From Doris montereyensis (taxonomy: Eukaryota > Mollusca > Gastropoda > Nudibranchia > Dorididae), in contig JAXRKP010000237.1 in assembly GCA_037039925.1 (NCBI GenBank), forward strand, positions 322,501 through 386,500: a DNA stretch of 64,000 nt, read 5' to 3'. Positions 39,401 to 41,760 of the stretch are shown here, in pieces. The position numbers and the translations under genes were made by a program. The notes under the pieces are model-generated. The model made no database searches. It saw only the letters and a program-made list of their open reading frames with translations, and was not told the DNA's origin. The stretch's first letter is position 1. Every line of letters starts with the position of its first letter.

Positions 39401-40287
39401 GAAAACCCATCTGAAGCATTTGTTTTGTGTTATTTTCTGTTGACTTTTTTACTTGCATTTTTTCTCGAAAGGTAGTTTTTTCACGTTAAAATTCTATCTT
39501 TTCTGCCAATTACCTCGAACGATTTGTATTGTATTTGGCACACAGGTTCCTCTTGTCAGTATTAATAGAATGACATCGTTTTTTGTTATTGATATCTTGT
39601 GAACTTTTTGAGAAATTTTTTTTTTTGTAATAAAAATGCCGTTTTTTGTATTTTCGATATATATTATTTTCAAAAATTCATAAAAAAAGAGTCCAAAATA
39701 TCAAAAACATCGATGTAAACTCTTTAAATATTGAATGGAAAAGACGATCTGTGCAGGTTTTGAGTGATTTTATTCATAACTGAGGGAGATAGATTTTGAA
39801 AATTTTGGTCCAAAATCCAAGATGGCGTCCGTTTCTATCGCAACCAAGGGCGCTACAAACTTTTCAAAGATATAGGATGACTGTATTTTGACAGTTACTC
39901 ATGGACATACTAAAAGCAAAAACCCAAACTCAAAAGCAAATTTTTAGAAATACAGGAATAAAACAATGGATCGTTTTATTGGTAGACAATGAATTTGTTT
40001 CTGATACACTTCTATTTCCTGCATTACTTCATTCTATGTACTTCTTACGCATGAAATGTTCCATATATAAACATTCCTGTTTTTTCCTGACCTTTTTAGC
40101 TGAGAGAAGGAAAACCTGGTCAGGTGCACAATTTGCGGATGCCAAGAAACAGTATGAAGAGGGGTTACTGAATTCTTCTGCTTCCCCCTTGAGGAGTCAA
40201 GTGTTAATAGAAAACGTGCGAAATTACCATGAGGGATATTTAAGCTATAAAATGTTCTTTTCTTTTCTTTTTTTTCGTGTATATTGA
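113..40287 (+). CDS. PLEKHA5/6/7-family PH-domain protein, gene span (5' end outside window)
   Basis: Members of this family are scaffold proteins that bind phosphoinositides through a PH domain and act at cell junctions and with microtubules. I place 28 exons totalling about 5.96 kb (near 1,985 codons), longer than the roughly 1,100-1,300 residues of vertebrate members, mainly because of disordered inserts. Order: linker, PH domain (0.8-4.4 kb), Ser/Asn/Gln/Pro-rich disorder (5.6-11.4 kb), coiled-coil block with HDELVLLLIQLRR and the QLLAEASK/ELEETTAEN/SRSAPSL signature (18.7-24.1 kb), more disorder, then a charged C-terminal helix after MPDKVLIPERYD (37.9 kb). Almost every junction keeps phase; at least 20 one-base indels break the frame inside exons. 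Family assignment is confident; choosing between PLEKHA5, 6 and 7 is not meaningful in an invertebrate. WW domains, if present, are upstream of the window. It could be a pseudogene, but see the findings. Confidence 0.88.
424..566 (+). repeat. Dispersed repeat family A, copy 1
   Basis: Family A is a 130-145 bp repeat with the order GTAGGTCCTACTTCTTTC, CTTGCTGTTTCCTCTTAATT, GAGATCACCGCATATGGTGG and a tail CAATGAAACAAACAAAC. This copy has all four blocks. The A/C-rich 3' end suggests a SINE-type tail. Confidence 0.65.
799..871 (+). CDS. PLEKHA-like exon 2 (start of PH domain)
   Basis: Acceptor TTCTTCAG, donor GTAAGT. It completes the Arg codon and reads SVKAPSAKRNPNSEVIKSGW followed by LYRL. 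The IKSGWLYRL segment is the first beta strand of a PH domain, with the lysine that starts the family's phosphoinositide-binding Lys/Arg motif. It ends in phase 0. Confidence 0.85.
890..1915. repeat. Minisatellite, 36-bp unit
   Basis: About 28 units of 36 bp (some 31-32 bp), each TATTTCTGTCATTATC, CTCTC, then TTTTGTTTTATTATAG. The first 400 bp are diverged. Because 36 is divisible by three, it yields Tyr/Phe/Leu-rich ORFs of 114-148 codons that are artefacts. It starts 20 bp after the exon 2 donor. Confidence 0.92.
2335..2410 (+). CDS. PLEKHA-like exon 3 (PH domain)
   Basis: Acceptor ATTACAG, donor GTGAGT. It reads ESSGLSKSWKRRWIVLADFA and LFIYK, strands 2-3 of the PH domain. The SSGL..WKRRW.VL.D..LF.YK pattern is the strongest family signature in the window. 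It ends with the first base of the Asp codon shared with the next exon. Confidence 0.92.
2556..2702 (+). repeat. Family A, copy 2
   Basis: Contains GCTGCTACTGGTAGGTCCC, CTTGCTGTTTCATCTTAG and TAAATTTCAATAGAACAAAC. It lies in the intron after exon 3. Confidence 0.65.
3091..3191 (+). CDS. PLEKHA-like exon 4 (PH domain)
   Basis: Acceptor TTATTTTCAG, donor GTGAAT. It reads NEESTVLSSILLPSYRINPC then AEEDNIKRNFVFK. The SILLPSY.I.PC..ED.I.R.F.FK pattern is typical of PLEKHA4-7 PH domains. It is 101 nt, phase 2 in and phase 0 out, with no indel. Confidence 0.92.
3945..4143. mobile_element. hAT-like MITE, copy 1, with target-site duplication
   Basis: A 199-bp element with terminal inverted repeats CAATGTTCCCTCTAA and its exact complement TTAGAGGGAACATTG. 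Flanking 8-mers GTTCTAAG (3937-3944) and GTTATAAG (4144-4151) match at 7 of 8, as expected for hAT insertions. It has no coding capacity. Confidence 0.8.
4321..4428 (+). CDS. PLEKHA-like exon 5 (end of PH domain, two frameshifts)
   Basis: Acceptor CCCTGGCAG, donor GTAAGT. It reads VEHENTKLFI, then a one-base loss near 4351 creates an apparent stop. The next frame reads ATDDSPELVSWMSLLDS, and a second one-base loss near 4412 leads to AMMNGSTG. With both losses allowed for, the length fits the phase of the next exon. The segment is the last strand and C-terminal helix (VSW) of the PH domain. Confidence 0.85.
4575..4626. repeat. AT dinucleotide repeat
   Basis: About 50 bp of alternating TA with a few C and A interruptions. 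Confidence 0.9.
5601..7525 (+). CDS. PLEKHA-like giant exon 6 (disordered region)
   Basis: A 1.9-kb exon between acceptor TTCTACACAG and donor GTATGT. It encodes about 640 residues rich in Ser, Asn, Gln, Pro, His and Tyr, with a short poly-Gln run near 7125-7150 and the twice-used phrase FNPLY. The frame changes near 5870, 6203, 6357, 6890 and 7225, each time by one base, and low-complexity composition continues across each break. It ends with VRDQIVEEMAKVQTPS and FFQYPSPR in phase 0. No domain is recognised; the region is probably intrinsically disordered and a linker for partner binding. Confidence 0.82.
8198..8477 (+). CDS. PLEKHA-like exon 7 (disordered, Ser/Arg-rich)
   Basis: Acceptor TTTTCTTTTCAG, donor GTAAAC. 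It is open throughout and reads DQQGRDSPQDLNRSRLSRVS at the start and MRVAYERVHSLRMSPDR at the end. The RLSSASRASHSSRG stretch is Ser/Arg-rich and resembles basophilic kinase sites (inference). It ends in phase 1. Confidence 0.85.
10810..11354 (+). CDS. PLEKHA-like exon 8 (disordered, three frameshifts)
   Basis: Acceptor CATTGCAG, donor GTACAA. It reads AQRRPEGSLKQRYSDLQPEQ, then shifts near 10885 to SQVHRDYKSQDELDAVGVMP and GSYYKIRDDSEDLYQ, shifts again near 11075, and a third time at the seven-A run 11211-11217, after which it reads SFHDEGRNGQRSVEEHFDES. Removing one A from that run restores the frame, which points to a homopolymer-length error. It ends LKLA plus one base. Confidence 0.8.
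11644..12369. mobile_element. Putative inverted-repeat-bounded element of unknown type
   Basis: Inverted repeats at 11655-11669 (GCCTAACATCCCACC) and 12343-12357 (its complement with one mismatch, 14/15). The similarity extends outward loosely to CAGT at 11644 and ACTG at 12369, a start common in Tc1- and hAT-type elements. Between them is a minus-strand open frame. No clear target-site duplication was found (a TA follows the right end only). It lies in the intron between PLEKHA-like exons 8 and 9. Confidence 0.45.
11907..12251 (-). CDS. Unassigned 114-codon open frame inside the element
   Basis: Open from a stop at 12252-12254 to TAG at 11907-11909. It reads in part WTQLVNYSVDHWNERGRRED, LQLVRIERLCMNRMARFELL, FNFCLPFVYSESTVNAFELN and MFETINQVKKRVMNVTF. 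Balanced composition, with Trp, amphipathic helices and no low complexity, suggests a genuine protein fragment. The first in-frame ATG leaves only about 63 residues, so the 5' part may be exonic remains or read-through. I do not recognise the family. Confidence 0.45.
   Translation of the reverse strand, partial: SYGAKERWKGTSIWTQLVNYSVDHWNERGRREDSRWKGDLQLVRIERLCMNRMARFELLFNFCLPFVYSESTVNAFELNKRMFETINQVKKRVMNVTFVPPKKTAPSVYMHHPV
12945..13195 (-). repeat. Dispersed repeat family C (tRNA-derived SINE), copy 1
   Basis: Family C, about 280 bp, is read on the minus strand here: head with AGCNGTTAG-type A box and GGTTNGAATCC-type B box, then GTGTTCCTTNGGAAAGACAC, ACTCAACCCAGGTGCNAATG and a CATAGAGCC/CCGGGATAAGC end. 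This copy is degenerate (GGATTTAAACC for the B box). Confidence 0.65.
13250..13535 (-). repeat. Family C, copy 2
   Basis: Well preserved: GGATTCGAACC (B box, minus strand), CAGCTTAACCACTCAGCCAC (A box side), CCCAAGGAACACAGCCGGAC. It lies just after copy 1 in the same orientation. Confidence 0.72.
13835..14121. mobile_element. hAT-like MITE, copy 2, internally expanded
   Basis: Same left end (CAATGTTCCCTCTAAGCTGT) and same interior (ATCTATTTATTTGCACAC, AAACTTTGCACAACA). The right end is decayed. The interior carries extra repeats of a GTGTGTGCAC/GAGAATTGTCTGTGC unit, making it about 90 bp longer than copy 1. Confidence 0.7.
14395..14765 (+). repeat. Family B (tRNA-derived SINE), copy at 14.4 kb
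   Basis: GGTTCAAGCCCCACAGGTGG head (B-box-like), CACAACGTTGTACTCG, CTCACTTGACTCAGGTGTGA, GCTCCCCTGGGAGTCGAGGA and GATAAATGATGTTCAGTCGA. The fragmentary ORFs here are not genes. Confidence 0.68.
16365..16438 (+). CDS. PLEKHA-like exon 9
   Basis: Acceptor TATCCTCCAG, donor GTGAGT. It reads PPKRKALPIHTVKEDPDMPD then RDVL, with clean phase in (2) and out (0). The PPKRK start and acidic follow-on lead into the conserved coiled-coil block. Confidence 0.82.
16540..16705. repeat. Dispersed repeat family D, copy 1
   Basis: GGAACAAAGACGAGACAAAT, AGAGACAGAAATCAATTTTT, GGTCATGAAAAGAGAGCTA. Shared with 19967 and 52780. Block order suggests a tRNA-derived origin on the minus strand. Confidence 0.55.
16885..17145 (+). 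repeat. Family C, copy 3 (diverged)
   Basis: Plus orientation: AAGTTTGAAACC (B box), TCACTTGACTTAGGTGCAAA, ACACTGGGATAAGCTCGC and CCTTCAAGGAAC end. Confidence 0.55.
17344..17688 (-). pseudogene. Tc1/mariner-superfamily (IS630-like) transposase C-terminal fragment
   Basis: Reads MGRQWFQQDGVTTRTAICVR at the start, HSPDLNALDFYLWEYLK in the middle and an ILRGHHFEHIL end typical of these transposases. QQDG carries the second catalytic Asp and LDFYLW the third acidic residue, with about 41 residues between. The N-terminal DNA-binding part and first catalytic Asp are absent; upstream sequence is lysine-rich and stopped. It lies antisense in the intron between PLEKHA-like exons 9 and 10. No convincing terminal inverted repeats were found. 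Confidence 0.75.
18653..18745 (+). CDS. PLEKHA-like exon 10 (start of conserved coiled-coil block)
   Basis: Acceptor CGTATTTTAG, donor GTGAGT. 31 codons reading ETDLQKVAKKNPLQGPRLRM then SICAGDLIGKT. The DLIGKT end joins HDELVLLLIQLRR in the next exon, a pattern I associate with PLEKHA5-7. Confidence 0.87.
19127..19252 (+). CDS. PLEKHA-like exon 11 (coiled coil, homopolymer frameshift)
   Basis: Acceptor TTTTTTTCAG, donor GTAAGT. It reads HDELVLLLIQLRRNQSALEK and then hits a stop after the seven-A run at 19182-19188. Dropping one A gives TRDFYKQQNEQRRSGELEFR followed by the split Gln codon shared with the next exon. The Leu/Gln/Glu-rich heptads are typical coiled coil. Confidence 0.87.
19404..19500 (+). 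CDS. PLEKHA-like exon 12
   Basis: Acceptor CTCCCCTAG, donor GTAAGA. It reads MHRFGEVQDGRLHDTHRNYM then EAKGQMEEIEKK, open in phase 1 in and 0 out. It continues the helical block. Confidence 0.85.
19600..19676. repeat. ATC trinucleotide repeat
   Basis: About 25 near-perfect ATC units. The poly-Ser/poly-Asp ORFs read through it are not genes. Confidence 0.9.
19967..20115. repeat. Family D, copy 2
   Basis: GGAACAAAGGCAAGACAAAT, GAATCAAACCCGCAACCTCT (B-box-like complement), GCCATGAAAAGAGAGCACAC. It leads into the 38-bp tandem array. Confidence 0.58.
20118..20578. repeat. Tandem array, 38-bp unit
   Basis: About 11 copies containing AAGTAATAATATGTCATTAT and TCATCACCTTGCC, with some truncated units near 20270-20370. 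Confidence 0.9.
20590..20960. repeat. Degenerate repeat with 65-bp duplication
   Basis: Two adjacent copies of a block starting GCAAGGCAGCAGGTTGTTTT and containing CCCTTAGCCTTTGGTCAG, plus a third start. The left part (CTTATCAGCTCCCATTTTAC, CAGGCTGCCTTGTCCTGACA) recurs at 47955-48045. The right part resembles the 3' region of family E. Confidence 0.5.
21162..21263 (+). CDS. PLEKHA-like exon 13
   Basis: Acceptor CTCCCTGCAG; donor GTTATT, weaker than the others. 34 codons reading LEVYRPIINLLDNMVTMGSL then YGGDNFMLATQYRK. Phase 0 on both sides and no indel. Confidence 0.85.
21546..21681 (+). CDS. PLEKHA-like exon 14 (one extra base)
   Basis: Acceptor CTTTTTCTAG, donor GTGAAG. It starts HLLRPDQY and then shifts by one base near 21570-21580 into KKMLEFSRQHQEDRLIKETN and EEIKQLSADEVDLE. 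The total is 136 nt; removing one base gives 45 codons and phase 0. A downstream AG (CTTAG) could serve as an alternative acceptor. Confidence 0.8.
22039..22119 (+). CDS. PLEKHA-like exon 15
   Basis: Acceptor TTATTTCCAG, donor GTAACC. 27 codons reading EKIDRLNVIDRLLQEQSFKV then SSFKEDK. Coiled-coil heptads, phase 0 on both sides, no indel. Confidence 0.87.
22745..22895 (+). CDS. PLEKHA-like exon 16 (one extra base; GC donor)
   Basis: Acceptor TTACAAACAG. It reads ELMEKALVGIFRQQDQV, shifts by one base near 22793-22800, then MISGEMRRLTQQQRTLEKEI and SRVTQLLAEASK. The donor is AAG|GCAAGT, a GC-AG intron with otherwise perfect consensus. The LLAEASK end joins ELEETTAEN in the next exon, a conserved PLEKHA pair. 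Confidence 0.85.
23387..23494 (+). CDS. PLEKHA-like exon 17
   Basis: Acceptor AAAATCAG, donor GTAGGT. 36 codons reading ELEETTAENNKLEHEVALLR then TKVHGELTRSRSAPSL. The ELEE.AEN..LE.EV.LLR.K.HGEL.R..SAP pattern is strongly conserved in the family. Confidence 0.9.
23943..24096 (+). CDS. PLEKHA-like exon 18
   Basis: Acceptor TTCATTAG, donor GTAAAG. It reads ASESMRTKMKMEKELAKVQD then IMQGLNQQGAKLSQAMNTLR. The end of the coiled coil passes into a Ser-rich tail. It ends with one base of an Asp codon shared with the next exon; no indel. Confidence 0.87.
24693..24832 (+). CDS. PLEKHA-like exon 19
   Basis: Acceptor TTTTTTTTCAG, donor GTTGGT. It reads NEGNEKMLSGTYLQTDLDSG and DQVDLARSGHTENSPAAQHF. 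Phase 2 in and 0 out. Acidic, Ser-rich, probably disordered. Confidence 0.8.
24867..25130. repeat. Family C, two partial copies head to head
   Basis: 24867-25023 is the 3' part of family C on the minus strand (CATCTCCTGGATAGGAC, GCACCTGGGTTGAGTGGGGA); 25030-25127 is the 3' part on the plus strand (CTATAGAAACTGGATAAGCT, CTCTATGGGCC, TTGAAGGAACTTTAC). The tRNA-like heads are missing from both. It lies in the intron between exons 19 and 20. Confidence 0.6.
25497..25560 (+). CDS. PLEKHA-like exon 20
   Basis: Acceptor GTCCGCAG, donor GTGAGT. It reads NASEPEDWNTDEGDESTRKF and ends in a six-T run (25554-25559). The phase does not fit the frame I prefer in the next exon unless one T is removed, so this run is probably mis-sized. 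Confidence 0.75.
25976..26267. repeat. Compound (GAG)n(CAG)n trinucleotide repeat
   Basis: Alternating blocks: GAG about 34 units, CAG about 20, GAG about 16, CAG about 18, then GAGAAG. Open in several frames on both strands (poly-Glu, -Gln, -Ser, -Ala, -Leu). It lies in the intron between exons 20 and 21. Confidence 0.93.
26368..26476 (+). CDS. PLEKHA-like exon 21
   Basis: Acceptor ACAATTTCAG, donor GTTGGC. The preferred frame reads VWDQGIQSKGQTVRDVKRLS then EARREREEERGDDFGE, a charged helix. The other open frame is Arg/Gly-rich and less protein-like. It ends with one base shared with the next exon. Confidence 0.72.
26700..27020. repeat. Unclassified element with internal duplication
   Basis: Ends CTTTAAACCCTGACCCCC and CCGATCAGGTTAAAGG are imperfect inverted repeats. 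Inside are two related roughly 95-bp copies (ACCAAAGATAAGTGATGTAG and ACCAAAATAAGTGACCTAG starts, each followed by GACCTACACAG and a GTAGG tail). TTAA occurs at the left edge, which hints at a piggyBac-type target. It lies in the intron between exons 21 and 22. Confidence 0.4.
27164..27198 (+). CDS. PLEKHA-like micro-exon 22
   Basis: Acceptor TTCTGTTCCAG, donor GTGAGT. Only 35 nt, reading EIKLQVSNVDTE across the join. Phases match both neighbours in the preferred frame. Confidence 0.68.
27338..27686. repeat. Polypurine tract (GA)n then (GGGA)n
   Basis: Nearly 350 bp of pure purine on the plus strand: a GA run, a GGGAAAG patch, a second GA run, then GGGA/GGGAGGA repeats. It lies between micro-exon 22 and exon 23. 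Confidence 0.93.
27939..28520 (+). CDS. PLEKHA-like exon 23 (disordered, heavily frameshifted)
   Basis: Acceptor ATTTCTATAG, donor GTAAGA. Readable pieces in changing frames: PAFIQSPALHSDLKSRPVAQ, YENLP, RYGSMPALADNQSVSSSRRS, HEPPSHSLHYQDKTARPSFK, NRYPQTNSDNRENEQNLTSQ, LYQSSMRPDHTDSGLQFNGN and INYSTSEPRNKNELQFTQNE. The Ser/Asn/Gln-rich composition matches exon 6. At least five one-base indels are needed, so a continuous frame cannot be fixed from this sequence. Confidence 0.7.
28652..28681. repeat. CA dinucleotide repeat
   Basis: About 14 CA units in the intron between exons 23 and 24. Confidence 0.9.
28753..28978 (+). CDS. PLEKHA-like exon 24 (disordered, frameshifted)
   Basis: Acceptor GTCACTCTAG, donor GTGAGT. 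It opens NALQTNISEEQQPRPYAVKP and later reads SSPTLHSSAGDLILNRS in another frame. The middle (about 28860-28920) has two competing frames. Splice sites are good; content is moderately convincing. Confidence 0.65.
30034..30093. repeat. 18-bp tandem repeat
   Basis: Three copies of TATCAGATTATCTAGGGT. Confidence 0.85.
31036..31175 (+). repeat. Family A, copy 3
   Basis: Begins GGCAGTTGATAGGTGCTAC and ends TCAATGAAACAAACAAAC, with all inner blocks recognisable. Confidence 0.68.
32676..32962 (-). repeat. Family C, copy 4
   Basis: Minus orientation: CCATGATTGAACCCAGATG (B box region), GGTTGCCTAGCCACTAGACC (A box side), CTCCCAAGGAATACAAAG, ATTCCATAGCATGAAATAGA. Confidence 0.65.
33127..33461 (+). 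repeat. Tandem array, 67-bp unit, abutting family A
   Basis: Five copies of a 67-bp unit containing TCTCAGATGTCATAGAGTGA and GGTGGCATGAGCTGTTTGTG; the last two differ (TTAGTGTCAGGAGGA). The final unit runs directly into a family A copy. Confidence 0.85.
33462..33570 (+). repeat. Family A, copy 4
   Basis: Starts GTAGGTTCTACTTC at the edge of the 67-bp array and ends in a decayed TTCCAAGGAAATAAA tail. Confidence 0.6.
34636..34716 (+). CDS. PLEKHA-like exon 25
   Basis: Acceptor GCTGTTTAG, donor GTAAGT. 27 codons reading IDDVPDIVKSSQTKVDQIDE then DMIDREI. It is acidic, phase 0 both sides, and leads directly to the conserved IPERY motif of the next exon. Confidence 0.8.
34808..35300 (+). repeat. 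Family A, copy 5, split by a family B insertion
   Basis: The 5' half (GGTGGACCTACTTCTTTCCC to CTTCTTGCTG) ends near 34882 and the 3' half (TTTCATCTTAATTCACC to TTCAGTGAAATAAGC) resumes near 35212. Between them sits a family B element. Confidence 0.65.
34885..35212 (+). repeat. Dispersed repeat family B (tRNA-derived SINE), nested copy
   Basis: Head with a B-box-like GGTTCAAACCC near 34937, then CACAACGTTGTACTC, CTCACTTGACTCAGGTGTGA, GTGCTCCCCAGGGAG and GGAGAAAAATGATGTACACT. Related to the copies at 14395 and 58190. Confidence 0.68.
35516..35655 (+). repeat. Family A, copy 6
   Basis: GGGCAGTTGGCTGGAGGTAC start, CATATGGTAGGCGG and TTTCAATGAAACG near the end. Confidence 0.65.
36198..36394. mobile_element. 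hAT-like MITE, copy 3
   Basis: Left end AGTGTTCTCTCTAAGCTGTG and right end TTAAGGGAACTCTG match copies 1 and 2 with changes. It is followed at once by a GT microsatellite. It lies in the intron between exons 25 and 26. Confidence 0.68.
36392..36456. repeat. GT dinucleotide repeat
   Basis: About 30 GT units with a TATG interruption, abutting hAT-like MITE copy 3. Confidence 0.9.
37853..37986 (+). CDS. PLEKHA-like exon 26 (conserved C-terminal region)
   Basis: Acceptor GTATCCCCAG, donor GTATGT. It reads LYMPDKVLIPERYDAEADAE then QLTEEDRIRRMEKAERIKKV and LTSQ. The YMP.K..IPERY.....LT.EE...+..K.ERIK pattern matches the C-terminal block of vertebrate PLEKHA5-7. It ends with two bases of a Ser codon. 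Confidence 0.9.
38128..38270 (+). repeat. Family A, copy 7
   Basis: CTGCTACTGGTTGGTCCTAC start, CAGAGATCACCACATGTGAT and TTTCAATGAAATAAAG end. It lies in the intron between exons 26 and 27. Confidence 0.65.
38338..38455. repeat. Tandem repeat, about 37-bp unit
   Basis: Three copies with GGAAATAATCTCTATAGACG and TTTTCAAAACATG. Confidence 0.85.
38611..38770 (+). CDS. PLEKHA-like exon 27 (two frameshifts)
   Basis: Acceptor CTTTTCCAG, donor GTAAGT. It reads VLSISQPDISHLPATEFHNR and MELEKEREGSLL, shifts near 38703-38711 into ALNQELARQVTLQKEA, and meets an eight-A run at 38756-38763. Removing one A there gives KKQA and the phase needed by the next exon. Confidence 0.82.
40100..40287 (+). CDS. PLEKHA-like last exon (stop uncertain)
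   Basis: Acceptor GACCTTTTTAG. It reads AERRKTWSGAQFADAKKQYE then EGLLNSSASPL, clearly a continuation of the charged helix. After that one frame runs to a TGA at 40285-40287 through T-rich, non-coding-looking sequence; another, one base over, reads EESSVNRKRAKLP and stops at TGA 40230-40232. The second end looks more protein-like. The CDS end is therefore uncertain by about 55 bp. Confidence 0.72.
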
Positions 40288-41732
40288 TTTGAAAAAAAAT
40301 ATAATAAATGACAATCTAAGACAACAATGTGTTTAATTGCAGTGTTGAACTGTTCTTCCACTGAAAGTTTGTATCACAAAGACTTTGTGATGGCATTGAA
40401 ATTTGAATATTGAGTATTTCATAAATTTACTCACATGTTTCAATGACGTTAAGTTTTGAAGCTTCAAAATGTATGAGAAGAATCAAATTTAAGAAACATT
40501 TAAATTGTGAAAGATTTACAATGAAATGATTGAGCTGAAATTGTGGGTCATGTGATATAGAAGATAAGGTGTTTTTTGAATACGATAAATCCTTTTAAGA
40601 GAGCTTCTTAAAAGCAGTTGAAAGATTAAGAAAACAAGTACTTACTGTGATGTGTCTTTGGATAGCTCTGACAGCTTTTAATACTAAAAACTGTTAATTG
40701 AAATTTGGTATGCTGAAGGATGTGGATGTCATACTCAAAATGATTCTTTACATACACATATACATGAACATAATATATATAAATATATATATATGTGTGT
40801 ACATAATATGTGTATATATATATATCGACGGAGAAAGTCAAACCGTATAAGTCCATTTTTGGATGTTTTGAGAAAATCAGAGAAAATGATGCTGCATTTT
40901 TAAATTTATTTTCAAACACACAAGGTGTAAAAAACTAGACCCAATAGGGATACACAGATTGCTCATATATGGTTATTATATAGGTTTCTATTTGTTCTTG
41001 TGTCACAGAATCCTAACTAGACGAAGCATAGGGCTTCTAATTTAAAAAAAGGAAACAAAAAAAGGTGTTACTAATTTTAGACTTGCACAGTTTGCGATTT
41101 TCACTGTCGATATATATGTCTGTGTGTATGTGTATATTTGTTTTCTTTTTTTAAGGTTTTCCTTCCTCACCTTGAAATGATGTTTCTGCCTAGCAGATAA
41201 TTAACACTTCTGGTCACTTTCACAGAAGTTCAATATCTCATGGAAAGATTGATTGTTTTCAAACCTGCTGCTGCATGTTATTTAATGCTTTTTGCATTGT
41301 CAAAAGATACCAATCTATGGCTGATCTAGGCTTATGACAGTATTATATCACCAACGCTTCCATCACAGGGCAAACAAGAGGCCAATGGTATTTTGCTCTC
41401 TTCACTATAGCAATTTTGTTACACCTGTTGTTTTATATGGAATGACCTGCTGGAAACATCCTGTGAGAAAATGCATTTAATGCAATTTTATTTTCTTGTC
41501 TTATATATAGCCTTTTGTGTATTTTAACATGCCTTTAATCATGACTTCAATGCTATTGAAATGGAAAAAAAAAAAAAAGAGGAAAAGACAGACAACGAAT
41601 ACTTTTACTTTCATTATCAGAGTAAGGATTTCTTGTCAGTCAAAGATATTTAGAACAGGGTACTTCTCCTTATATAAAAATTATTGATACTATATGAAAT
41701 TTTAATCACTTCCATCCCCCAAAGTATAAATA

Positions 41733-41760
41733 ACCCCCCCCCCCCCCCCCCCCCCCCCCT
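41733..41760. repeat. Poly-C run
   Basis: About 27 consecutive C. Length is likely unreliable in a long-read assembly. Confidence 0.85.

Noticed and set aside
113..40287. Calling the PLEKHA-like locus a processed or unprocessed pseudogene
   Set aside because: Introns and splice sites are intact, damage is mainly one-base indels, several in homopolymers, and a second unrelated gene shows the same pattern; assembly error is simpler.
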